A stretch of DNA of 7,941 nt, from contig JAUYDN010000219.1 in the NCBI GenBank assembly GCA_030691775.1, positions 1 through 7,941 of the forward strand, written 5' to 3'. The position numbers and the translations under genes are program-made. This document shows positions 1-6,873 of this stretch, in pieces; within the stretch, counting starts at the first letter, position 1, and every line of letters begins with the position of its first letter. The notes under the pieces are model-generated. The model was not told the origin of the DNA. It ran no database searches and worked only from the letters and a program-made list of their open reading frames with translations. Source of the DNA: Dehalococcoidia bacterium. GTDB taxonomy: Bacteria; Chloroflexota; Dehalococcoidia; Dehalococcoidales; Fen-1064.

Positions 1-80
1 ACACAACGCCCCATCCCTTGGTCCCTTCCCGCGGGGAAGGGAGTTGGTTTTCTTGAGGGGGCTGCGCCCCCTCATACCCC
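1..80 (+). repeat. Diverged partial copy of a double-hairpin intergenic repeat
   Basis: The first 80 bases resemble the 3' half of the repeats at 1312-1485 and 7794-7941. They begin with a similar 'acaca/gcgcc..catccc' segment, followed by two hairpins in the same order. Hairpin 1 has arms 22-30 and 34-42 (TCCCTTCCC with GGGAAGGGA, loop GCG). Hairpin 2 has arms 55-62 and 66-73 (GAGGGGGC with GCCCCCTC, loop TGC). The stem sequences differ from the other copies but still pair, so the structure is conserved more than the sequence. The 5' part of this copy lies outside the window. No gene is visible here. Whether the element acts as RNA, as a terminator or as mobile DNA cannot be decided. Confidence 0.7.
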
Positions 81-496
81 TGCTATCCACAAACCTTGGA
101 CCCTGAATTGGGTGAGAAGTACTTAGTGCTCTACGTAATAATAGGCGGTCATCAAATATTGATGCCATTCTCGCCCAAAATAGGTTTATTTTCCTGAATG
201 CGTCAGCATTACAGCATAGCCTTTCAAAGTAATACTACTACCAGCCCTTCGTTGGTCTCAGAGCTTGCCCTCTCGTTTACGGTACCGAATGATTCTTGCC
301 GACTTTCCGCGTTAAGATTGCCAGAGGGAGGGAGTCGTATCGGAAGAACAGGTACTTTTTATGCTTCGTGATGTCGCAGGTAATCTATTTCAACCAAACA
401 CGAACGCTGTTAAAAATAGTCGCAAATTGCTTTCGTAGTATGAAAAGATTAAAGTATTGAACAGGTTTCATTAAAATCGATGGAGGGATTGACCGC
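81..496. other. Non-coding region upstream of the enoyl-CoA hydratase gene
   Basis: This stretch of about 415 bases has no open reading frame with a recognisable product; the only long frame, on the minus strand, overlaps the start of the crotonase gene antisense. It presumably holds the promoter of the plus-strand gene at 497, and the last 100 bases are AT-rich, but no -35/-10 pair is good enough to call. A short perfect inverted repeat (arms CATCAA 150-155 and TTGATG 159-164) and a possible imperfect stem (300-307 with 330-337, using G-T pairs) are visible. Neither has an assigned role. Confidence 0.5.
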
Positions 497-1294
497 ATGC
501 AGTACGAGGACCTTTTACTGGAAAAGAAAGACAATATCGCCGTTATCACATTTAACGTGCCTCGTAAACTCAATGCGTTGACACGTGGTTTATCGAAAAG
601 TATCGTGCAGGTGTGCAAAGACCTCGCTCAGGATGATGACACACGCGTGGTAATTGTCACCGGAGCCGGGCGGGGGTTCTGTTCAGGGGCAGACGTATCG
701 ATGTTGCCAGGCAGTAGCGGGACGGTCACGGCAACACCTAAGCGGTTCGAGCAATTCGAGGTAATAGGACCATACGGCAGTACATTCCCCTCGTTGAACA
801 AACCGATTATCGCCGCTGTCAATGGTCCCTGCGTAGGTGCCGGCTTTTCTCTGGCATTGAGCTGTGATATCAGAATCGCTTCAGATGAGGCCCGGTTCTG
901 CGTGGCACAGGTGAACCGGGGGCTTGTACCTGACGCGGGACTGACACTATTTCTGCCCCTGGTGGCGGGCATCTCCAACGCCTTTGAATTGATGTATACA
1001 GCAGACATCATCGATGCCAGTCGGGCAAAGGAAATGGGTATTGTAAGCAAAGTGGTGCCCGGTGCTCAACTGATGGAAACCGCGATGGAGCTTGCCAGCA
1101 GAATTGCCCAAAAACCACCATACTCCCTGGAACTGACCAAGAAGATGGTGTGGCGCGGTCTTATGGACAAACTGACCCGACAGCTTGATCTCGAGAGCTG
1201 GGCACAAAGGATATGCTTTACTACGGAGGACCACCAGGCAAGCGTACAGGCATTCCTGAACAAGCAGCCTCCACCTGAATTCAGGGGGAGATAG
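497..1294 (+). CDS. Enoyl-CoA hydratase/isomerase family protein, PaaG-like
   Basis: This 265-residue protein has the usual length for a single-domain crotonase fold, a cytoplasmic family acting on CoA thioesters. The first oxyanion-hole segment is GRGFCSGADV (58-67) and the second lies in AVNGPCVGAGFSLALSCD (107-124). The crotonase catalytic glutamates are absent: the Glu144 position is Ser118 and the Glu164 position is Gln138. Asp146 in GLVPDAG matches the catalytic aspartate of PaaG-type epoxyphenylacetyl-CoA isomerases. The C-terminal pattern (EDHQASVQAFL, then PPPEFRGR) is also PaaG-like. An isomerase, or a hydratase on an unusual acyl-CoA, is therefore more likely than a classical beta-oxidation hydratase; the substrate is unknown. 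The ATG is preceded by GGAGG at 482-486, ten bases upstream. The gene stands alone, convergent with the por operon, and nothing links it functionally to that operon. Confidence 0.9.
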   Translation: MQYEDLLLEKKDNIAVITFNVPRKLNALTRGLSKSIVQVCKDLAQDDDTRVVIVTGAGRGFCSGADVSMLPGSSGTVTATPKRFEQFEVIGPYGSTFPSLNKPIIAAVNGPCVGAGFSLALSCDIRIASDEARFCVAQVNRGLVPDAGLTLFLPLVAGISNAFELMYTADIIDASRAKEMGIVSKVVPGAQLMETAMELASRIAQKPPYSLELTKKMVWRGLMDKLTRQLDLESWAQRICFTTEDHQASVQAFLNKQPPPEFRGR

Positions 1295-1630
1295 GCTCCG
1301 TTCGGACTGCGGCTAATGGAGTGTCTCAATAACAGCTTTACAATTCTGAATAAAGGATGCCAGTTCTTACACAGCGCCTCATCCCCCCGCATCAAGTGCG
1401 GGGCAGGCTCTTGCCCCCTTCTCCGCAGAGAAGGGGGCAGAACTATGTTGAGAGGGGCGTCAGCCCCTCTCAACTCCCTTGTGCAAGTTGGCAGTCATCT
1501 TGCTTTCCCACCCTTTGCAACCATCATTTTTGTATTTCGTCCGTGGCACCACACTCCATGTGTAATTGCCAAGTTATTTCGGAGACACTACACTAAAAGC
1601 TGTTACCGGTAGCTGACAATTAATAGCTAT
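1295..1630. other. Convergent intergenic region with repeat and no gene
   Basis: This gap separates the 3' ends of the crotonase gene and the minus-strand operon. Positions 1312-1485 are a full copy of the double-hairpin repeat. The remaining 145 bases (1486-1630) hold no credible coding frame. Neither gene end is followed by a classical hairpin plus T-run, so if transcription stops here the repeat's GC-rich hairpins, which could act from both sides, are the best candidates. A nine-base inverted match (ATGGAGTGT at 1316-1324, ACACTCCAT at 1551-1559) may mark the ends of a 244-bp element. Confidence 0.6.
1312..1485 (+). repeat. Double-hairpin dispersed repeat, copy between convergent genes
   Basis: This copy matches 7794-7941 almost base for base, apart from one 24-bp insertion and a few changes. 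It contains, in order: a leader shared with the other copy (1312-1386); an inserted hairpin absent from the other copy (arms CCCCGCA 1385-1391 and TGCGGGG 1397-1403); hairpin 1 (arms 1412-1423 and 1428-1439, 12 pairs, loop CGCA); and hairpin 2 (arms 1448-1458 and 1463-1473, 11 pairs, loop GTCA). Relative to the copy at 7794, hairpin 1 gains pairs on both arms together, so pairing is kept. The family is unrecognised. It could be a MITE-like element, a REP-like palindromic repeat or a structured RNA. Confidence 0.9.
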
Positions 1631-2377
1631 TTAAAGCCTGACCTCTTCACGGCAACTGATGCACCTGGCAAAGAACTCGAGTGGCTGTCCGGACTTCTTT
1701 GCCATCCAGGCAATTTGTCTCTTGGGCAGGTGATAACGGCCGCACTGCGCACATTGCGCCAGCTCGAACTCCATGGTGTTGTGCGGCATAACGAAACGCC
1801 GCTTGCCGTTTTTATCCGTCATCTGGATGGCGTTGGTCGGGCAGATGTAGAAACACGAACCACAGGCGATACAGGCATCCGAGTCGTTGTAAAACGGAAT
1901 CGCCATTTCACGTGCCACGCCCCGGTTAACGAAGCTGATAGCTGACTGTCCTACCACCTCATCGCAAGCCCTGGTACACAGTGCGCAGAGGATGCAGTTA
2001 TGGTTCTTGGCGGGGTCTTCTTTGGGGAATGGTGTATCATCCGCCCCGAGCTTCTTCGCCATGGCTTTCAGCTCCGGCGATTCCGGACACCGCGCGAGCA
2101 GTAGCTGAATGAGCATCCGGCGGTGGGCCGCAATTTTTTCCGTGGTCGTCTTGACCGCCAGCCCTTCCTCCACCGGGTAGAGGCAGGAGGTTACCATGCG
2201 GTTACGCCCGCTTCTGGTAGTGATGTCCACCGTACATAGCCGGCAAGCGCCGTAGGCTGATACCGATTCGTGGGCGCAAAGCGTGGGGATATAGATATTC
2301 AGAGCCCGCGCCGCGTCCAGCACCATCGCGCCTTCTTTAGCTTCCGTTTGACGTCCGTCGATGGTCAGTTTTACCAT
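1631..2377 (-). CDS. Short NuoG/HoxU-like iron-sulfur subunit with C-terminal CxxC pairs
   Basis: This 248-residue electron-transfer protein is equivalent to the N-terminal part of NuoG or HydA, or to HoxU, with no molybdopterin or H-cluster domain. From the chosen start, a plant-type [2Fe-2S] domain has Cys34, 45, 48 and 65. Two ferredoxin-type [4Fe-4S] motifs follow (Cys128/131/134/138 and 169/172/175/179). The His-Cys cluster motif that normally follows the [2Fe-2S] domain (HxxxCxxCxxxxxC) is missing; the segment reads LLLARCPESPELKAMAKKLG. After residue 205 comes an extra module with CAQC (209-212) and CISC (239-242), probably a zinc ribbon or rubredoxin-like knuckle. The start at ATG 2377 is preferred because AAGG lies nine bases upstream and the product begins MVKLTIDG, as in the family; an ATG three codons earlier touches the same AAGG. 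It is the last gene of the operon and probably wires PorD to the flavin subunit. Confidence 0.88.
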   Translation of the reverse strand: MVKLTIDGRQTEAKEGAMVLDAARALNIYIPTLCAHESVSAYGACRLCTVDITTRSGRNRMVTSCLYPVEEGLAVKTTTEKIAAHRRMLIQLLLARCPESPELKAMAKKLGADDTPFPKEDPAKNHNCILCALCTRACDEVVGQSAISFVNRGVAREMAIPFYNDSDACIACGSCFYICPTNAIQMTDKNGKRRFVMPHNTMEFELAQCAQCGRYHLPKRQIAWMAKKSGQPLEFFARCISCREEVRL

Positions 2378-2390
2378 TGGTCTCATCCTT

Positions 2391-4244
2391 CTACTTTACT
2401 AGCACCGCATCCAGCCGGCAGACATCGAAGCAACTGCCGCACCTGGTGCATTTTACCTGGTCGAGGACTACAGGCTCTTTTTTACCCCGTGGTGTGATTG
2501 CCTGCACCGGGCAGGCTTTGACACATAGTCCGCAGTTGGGGCAATTAGCCATGATGTTGTAGGTAATAAGCGGTTTGCAGACCTTCGCCGGGCACCGCTT
2601 CTCATCGATATGGGCATCCCACTCTTCGCGGAAGTATTTCAATGATGTCATCACCGGGTTAGGGGCTGAATAGCCCAGTCCGCAGAGGCTGGTATCCCAC
2701 ATCGTCGAGCAGAGACTCTCGATAAGGGCGATGTCCTCTATCGTACCCAGACCACCGGTGACCCTGGTCAACAGGTAATGTAACTGTTTCATCCCCTCGC
2801 GGCAGGGCAGACACTTACCGCACAGCTCGCCCATGAGGAAGGTGACGAAGTATTTTGCCATATCCACCATGCAGTTAGACTCGTCCATGACTATCATGGC
2901 GCCACTGCCCATCATACTGCCCACGCGGGTCAGCTCATCGAAATCGACCTGTAAGTCGAGCAGGTTTTCCGGGATGAAGCCGCCGGAGGGACCTCCAGTC
3001 TGCACTGCCTTGAACTTCTTGTTGCCGGGGATACCACCGCCGATATCGAAGATGATTTCACGGAGGGTGATGCCCATCGGCACTTCTACCAGGCCGGTAT
3101 TGCGTACTTTACCGACGAGCGAGAAAATCTTGGTACCCTTGCTTCCCGCCGTACCGATGCCCGCAAACCATTTAGCGCCGTTGTTGATAATCTGGGGCAC
3201 ATTTGCCCAGGTCTCCACGTTGTTGAGGTTGCTCGGCCGGTCCCAGAGCCCTTTTTCCGAGGTGTGGACGTACTTGGCGCGCGGCTCACCCACTTCGCCT
3301 TCGAGCGATGCCATCAATGCTGTGGACTCGCCGCAGACAAAGGCGCCGCCACCGCGGCTTATCTTGACGTGGAAATTGAAACCCGAACCCAGTATATTAT
3401 CACCGAGGAGACCGTATTCTTCCGCCTGCTCGATAGCGATGCGGGCGTTCTTGACGGCAAGGGGGTATTCGTTACGCACGTAAATGTAGCCTTCGTGTGC
3501 ACCGATGGCATACGCCCCGATAATCATCCCCTCGAGCACCGAGTGCGGGTTGCCCTCCATCAGGCTTCTATCCATAAAGGCGCCCGGGTCGCCTTCATCA
3601 CAATTGCAGATGACGTACTTAATATCACCGTGAGCATGGCGGGTCGTTTCCCATTTTCTACCGGTAGGAAAGCCACCGCCACCGCGACCGCGTAAACCGG
3701 AGGCTTTCATCTCATCGATAATATGCTCCGGTTTCATGGCGGAAAGTGCTTTCGACAGTGCCGCGTAACCACCGAAATAAAGGTAATCCTCGATGCTCTG
3801 CGGGTCGATCCGGGAGCTATGTGCCAGGAGGACCCGTTTCTGCTTGGTATAAAATGGTACCTCTGCCTCACGGATGACCTTTTTCCCGGTTGTCAGGTCG
3901 GGGTAAAGTAGCCGCTCGACAGTCTTGCCATCGATGAGCGTTGCCTGGACCAGTTCCGCCACATCTTTACGACGGACACGCTGGTAAAAAATGTTTTGCG
4001 GTTCGATTGTGAGGATGGAGCCCCGCTCGCAGAAACCGGGACAGCCGCTGACGCGGACATCTACTTTATCTTGAAGTCCCCGCGCGGCGATTTCCTCGTT
4101 GAACGCCTTGATAACATCATTAGCGCCGAGGGCGATACATCCCGTGCCGCCGCAGATATTTACTACCTGCTTCTTCGTATCCCGTACCGTTGCTATCGAT
4201 TGCCTGAGTCCTGCAAGCTCTTTCAGGGAACTTAACCTCTTCAA
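2391..4244 (-). CDS. nuoF: NuoF/HydB-like FMN- and NAD(P)-binding subunit with extra Fe-S domains
   Basis: This 617-residue flavoprotein is longer than respiratory NuoF because of extra domains at both ends, as in HydB/HndC. An N-terminal thioredoxin-like [2Fe-2S] domain has Cys31, 36, 68 and 72. The FMN/NADH region follows, with GLRGRGGGGFPTGRKW (183-198), NCDEGDPGAFMDR (214-226) and GGGAFVCGEST (298-308). The NuoF-type [4Fe-4S] cluster has CGKCLPC (475-481) plus Cys521. A C-terminal 2[4Fe-4S] domain has Cys568/571/574/578 and 599/602/605/609. Cys458, His545, Cys551 and Cys556 fit the zinc site of electron-bifurcating HydB (recalled family knowledge). The start is TTG at 4244 with GAGGA eight bases upstream; no nearby ATG fits. 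The predicted role is to exchange electrons between the Fe-S chain and NAD(P)(H). NAD versus NADP cannot be read from sequence. Confidence 0.93.
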   Translation of the reverse strand: MKRLSSLKELAGLRQSIATVRDTKKQVVNICGGTGCIALGANDVIKAFNEEIAARGLQDKVDVRVSGCPGFCERGSILTIEPQNIFYQRVRRKDVAELVQATLIDGKTVERLLYPDLTTGKKVIREAEVPFYTKQKRVLLAHSSRIDPQSIEDYLYFGGYAALSKALSAMKPEHIIDEMKASGLRGRGGGGFPTGRKWETTRHAHGDIKYVICNCDEGDPGAFMDRSLMEGNPHSVLEGMIIGAYAIGAHEGYIYVRNEYPLAVKNARIAIEQAEEYGLLGDNILGSGFNFHVKISRGGGAFVCGESTALMASLEGEVGEPRAKYVHTSEKGLWDRPSNLNNVETWANVPQIINNGAKWFAGIGTAGSKGTKIFSLVGKVRNTGLVEVPMGITLREIIFDIGGGIPGNKKFKAVQTGGPSGGFIPENLLDLQVDFDELTRVGSMMGSGAMIVMDESNCMVDMAKYFVTFLMGELCGKCLPCREGMKQLHYLLTRVTGGLGTIEDIALIESLCSTMWDTSLCGLGYSAPNPVMTSLKYFREEWDAHIDEKRCPAKVCKPLITYNIMANCPNCGLCVKACPVQAITPRGKKEPVVLDQVKCTRCGSCFDVCRLDAVLVK

Positions 4245-4275
4245 TGTCCTGTTCCTCTTTCCAGGTATTCTGGTG

Positions 4276-4297
4276 TCACAAGCGTCTCCGCCTGTGA
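4276..4297 (-). promoter_or_regulatory. Predicted mRNA hairpin with GNRA tetraloop between nuoE-like and nuoF-like genes
   Basis: In the operon transcript this reads UCACAGGCG, GAGA, CGCUUGUGA: nine continuous pairs, one of them G-U, closed by a GAGA (GNRA) loop. On the opposite strand the G-U position becomes an A-C mismatch and the loop is UCUC, so the structure suits the sense mRNA only. No U-run follows, so it is not a standard terminator. A smaller hairpin (CCAG 4261-4264 with CTGG 4270-4273) lies between it and the GAGGA ribosome binding site of the TTG-started gene. It could be a processing or stability element, or could tune translation of the flavin subunit. Confidence 0.5.
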
Positions 4298-4310
4298 GCC
4301 GTTTTTCGCC

Positions 4311-4781
4311 TTATTTATAGTTCTTCAGGAGCGGTTTTACTTTATCAATCTTCATCTCGCCGGCGTAATCGCCATCGACAATTACGATAGGACCGAGAGC
4401 GCAGGCGCCGACGCAGTTGACTGTCTCCAGGGAGAAACGCAGGTCTTTATCATTCTCGCCCGGCATAATGCCCAGCTCACGCTCAACGGTATCCAGGATT
4501 TTTTCCGCTCCGCGCACATGGCAGGCGGTACCCATACAGACCTGAATCTGGTGCCGGCCGCGCGGCTCGAGGCTGAACGCCTTGAAAAAGGTTGCCACGC
4601 CATACACCTGGGTTAATGGTATATTCAGCTCTTTATGAATCTCAGCGAGCGCTTTCCGCGGCAGGTATCCGAGCTCCGTCTGGGTGTCCTGCAGGATGGA
4701 TACCAGCATGGCGGGGTCGTTGTGATTTTTGCCCAGAATTGGTTTTATCTTATTCTTTAACTGCTGCGCCGTCAGCTTCAT
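4311..4781 (-). CDS. nuoE: NuoE-like thioredoxin-fold [2Fe-2S] subunit
   Basis: This 156-residue protein is the 24-kDa-type subunit of complex I and of HydC/HndA in soluble hydrogenases; its length is normal for the family. The N-terminal helical bundle contains LGYLPRKALAEIH (37-49) and QVYGVATFF (58-66), both hallmarks. The thioredoxin-like domain binds one [2Fe-2S] cluster through Cys82, Cys87, Cys123 and Cys127 (CMGTAC and CVGAC). It docks on the NuoF-like subunit beside FMN. The ATG at 4781 is preferred over a GTG two codons earlier, because AGAGG (4787-4791) lies five bases before the ATG but overlaps the GTG. The ATG overlaps the porB stop codon as ATGA. Its place directly behind porB, with no hydrogenase gene, is what ties the diaphorase module to the oxoacid enzyme. 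Confidence 0.94.
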   Translation of the reverse strand: MKLTAQQLKNKIKPILGKNHNDPAMLVSILQDTQTELGYLPRKALAEIHKELNIPLTQVYGVATFFKAFSLEPRGRHQIQVCMGTACHVRGAEKILDTVERELGIMPGENDKDLRFSLETVNCVGACALGPIVIVDGDYAGEMKIDKVKPLLKNYK

Positions 4782-5698
4782 GCGCACCTCTCTTTAAGCT
4801 GTTCGTAGTCTTTTCTCACTCTGTCTTCGATTTTCTTGACCATCCCCTCGGAGAGGTGGCGGAACCGTCCCTGAATACTCATGTAGTCCTTCAGGGGGCG
4901 GAGGGGTGACACATCCATAGAAAGTTTGTACTTGCCATCCTCGACTTCATAGAGCGGGAAAACGCCCGTTTCCACCGCCAGCCTGCCCAGCCTGACAGAA
5001 AGGTCGGGGGTGGACCGCCACCCGGTGGGGCAGACGGAGAGTATGTGAACGTATGCCGGACCATTTACCGCCAGCCCTTTCTTCACCTTGTCCATCATAT
5101 CGAAGGGATAGCTGGGAGAAGCAGTCGCGACATATGGGATATTGTGCGCCACGGCAATTGCCGGCATATTCTTTTTCCAGGTCTTCTGCCCGATGCTTTT
5201 CTTACCAGCGGGTGAGGTGGTGGTGGAAGCCCCGAACGGGGTCGCCGAACTGCGCTGGATGCCGGTGTTCATATAAGCCTCGTTATCGAAGCAGATGTAG
5301 AGAAAGTCGTGGTAGCGCTCCAGTGCACCGGAGAGCGCCTGTAAACCGATATCGCTCGTGCCGCCATCGCCAGCCATGGCGATGACTTTGGTGCCCCTGT
5401 CGGCAATCTTTCCTTTTCGTGTCATGGCTTTGAGCGCCGCCTCCACGCCGGAAGCTACCGCCGCCGTGTTCTCGAACAGGGTGTGTATCCACGGTATGCG
5501 CCAGGCGGAGGCTGGTAATTGTGAAGAAACGACTTCCATGCATCCCGTAGCATTGGCGATGATAATATTTTCGCCGGCCGCCTTGCAGGCAAGCCGTACC
5601 GCCAGGGCTTCTCCGCACCCGATACAGGCTCGGTGCCCCGGTGCGAATCCCTCTACCGGGGGTGTCAAACGTGCCGCGTAAATACCCAGATTTTTCAT
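4778..5698 (-). CDS. porB: 2-oxoacid:ferredoxin oxidoreductase beta subunit (pyruvate type)
   Basis: This 306-residue subunit binds thiamine diphosphate and one [4Fe-4S] cluster. The TPP/Mg motif is GDGGTSDIG (110-118), continuing to DNEAYMNTGIQRS (138-150). Cluster ligands are Cys25 and Cys28 (CIGC), Cys53 (ATGCMEVVSS) and Cys223 (CPTGW). HTLFENTAAVASG (72-84) and ATPFGASTTTSP (152-163) are also typical of four-subunit pyruvate and related enzymes. With PorA it forms the site that decarboxylates the oxoacid and makes acyl-CoA. The start ATG shares one base with the porA stop (TAATG), with GAGGG four bases upstream. Pyruvate is the likeliest substrate, but branched-chain oxoacids or phenylglyoxylate are handled by close relatives and cannot be excluded. 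Confidence 0.95.
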   Translation of the reverse strand: MKNLGIYAARLTPPVEGFAPGHRACIGCGEALAVRLACKAAGENIIIANATGCMEVVSSQLPASAWRIPWIHTLFENTAAVASGVEAALKAMTRKGKIADRGTKVIAMAGDGGTSDIGLQALSGALERYHDFLYICFDNEAYMNTGIQRSSATPFGASTTTSPAGKKSIGQKTWKKNMPAIAVAHNIPYVATASPSYPFDMMDKVKKGLAVNGPAYVHILSVCPTGWRSTPDLSVRLGRLAVETGVFPLYEVEDGKYKLSMDVSPLRPLKDYMSIQGRFRHLSEGMVKKIEDRVRKDYEQLKERCA

Positions 5699-6873
5699 TA
5701 TTCCCTCACCCCGTACATCTCGAATTCCTCTTCTGCCCCTTTCGGTCTCATCTCCTGCGCCCGTTTGACCATGCCCTCGAACTCGGCGACCATCAGGTCA
5801 CGGCCACCGAGACCACCGACAAAGCCGAGGATGCGCGGGCGCTTCTTTTCACTATAGAGCGCCGACCGTATCTCGGAGAAAGCGGGTCCACCGGGACCAC
5901 CGTACGAGAGCGCACGGTCGATAACGATAAGCAGTTCGGCGTCACCCACCGCTTTTCTCAGGTCTTCAAACGGGAAGGGCCGCCACAGGCGCAGTTTAAG
6001 CAGACCCACCGCCTGTCCCTCGTCCCGCAGTTTGTCCACTGCTGCCATCGCTGTCTCACCGAAACTACCGAGCGTCAGGAGCAGGGTTTTTGCGCCCTCG
6101 GTGCGGTAGCTTTCCACTGCTTTGTACTTGCGTCCGAAGACCTTTTCGAACTCGTCCCAGACTTCCCGTATAACCGGCAAAGAGGCACGGAGGTTGACTT
6201 CCTGGGCTTTCTTGGTCTCCGAATAGAGGATAGGCGGCGCGAATGCGCCCATCGAGACCGGCTTATCGGGGTCGAGTGGTAATGGATATTTAAAGGGCGG
6301 CAGGAACTTGTTGACTTTTTCCTGCTCGGGGATTTCAATCGGTTCGATAACATGGGTCAGGTAGAAACCATCGACGTGTACCATTACTGGCAGGAGCACC
6401 CGCTTGTCTTCACCGATGCGGAAAGCGTACAGGGTGGTATCATAGGCTTCCTGCCCGTTCTCGCAGATTAGCTGAATCCAGCCGGTATCGCGTACCGCCA
6501 TCAGGTCGGACTGGTCGCCCCAGACATTGAGCGGTGAGGATAAAGCGCGGTTAGCTACCACCATAATTACCGGCAGACGCATTGACGCGGCTACATAAAG
6601 CACTTCGTGCATCAGCTCCAGTCCCTGCCCGGCAGTGGCGGTAAAGGTGCGGGCGCCGGTTGCTACCGAACCAAGACAGGCGCTCATCGCCGAGTGTTCG
6701 GATTCCACAGGAATATACTCGGCGTCCAATTCGCCATTGGCGACCAGCTCCGCCAGCCGCTCGACGATGTGAGTTTGAGGGGTGATGGGGTAGGCGGCGA
6801 CCACATCCGTATCCGCCATTTTGGCGGCTTCGGCAATTGCCAGGGAGACTTCCATGCCAACTTTCTTACCCAT
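5698..6873 (-). CDS. porA: 2-oxoacid:ferredoxin oxidoreductase alpha subunit
   Basis: This 391-residue subunit has the usual length for separate alpha chains. The N-terminal pyrimidine-binding domain shows AAYPITPQTHIVERL (26-40), VESEHSAMSA (56-65), TFTATAGQGLELMHE (76-90) and RDTGWIQ (128-134). The C-terminal transketolase-like domain contains LRLWRPFPFEDLR (294-306) and the glycine-rich SYGGPGGPAFSE (323-334). Alpha and beta together bind TPP and substrate. Two adjacent ATG codons overlap the porD stop. The second (6873) is chosen because GGAGG at 6878-6882 is four bases away but only one base from the first. A longer frame starting at 6915 would add a His/Gly-rich stretch unlike the family and overlap porD by 43 bases, so it is rejected. 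Confidence 0.95.
   Translation of the reverse strand: MGKKVGMEVSLAIAEAAKMADTDVVAAYPITPQTHIVERLAELVANGELDAEYIPVESEHSAMSACLGSVATGARTFTATAGQGLELMHEVLYVAASMRLPVIMVVANRALSSPLNVWGDQSDLMAVRDTGWIQLICENGQEAYDTTLYAFRIGEDKRVLLPVMVHVDGFYLTHVIEPIEIPEQEKVNKFLPPFKYPLPLDPDKPVSMGAFAPPILYSETKKAQEVNLRASLPVIREVWDEFEKVFGRKYKAVESYRTEGAKTLLLTLGSFGETAMAAVDKLRDEGQAVGLLKLRLWRPFPFEDLRKAVGDAELLIVIDRALSYGGPGGPAFSEIRSALYSEKKRPRILGFVGGLGGRDLMVAEFEGMVKRAQEMRPKGAEEEFEMYGVRE

Noticed and set aside
427..455. Possible promoter TTGCTT, 17 bases, TAAAGT before the crotonase gene
   Set aside because: It has only three and four matches to the consensus hexamers in an AT-rich stretch, which is not better than chance.
1412..1473. 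Classical rho-independent terminator for the convergent genes
   Set aside because: The stems are strong but neither strand has a following T-run. A terminator role remains only a possibility.
1..1485. CRISPR array from repeated palindromic units
   Set aside because: The repeats are single copies kilobases apart with no regular spacers and no cas genes.
1316..1612. Small plus-strand frames of 79 and 98 codons in the convergent gap
   Set aside because: They run through the hairpin repeat, so their peptides mirror palindromic DNA rather than a protein.
2833..3483. Plus-strand open frame of 216 codons inside the NuoF-like gene
   Set aside because: It is fully antisense to a strongly conserved coding region and its translation shows no recognisable domain.
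5641..6282. Plus-strand 213-codon frame over porA/porB
   Set aside because: It is antisense to highly conserved Por motifs and has no independent support.
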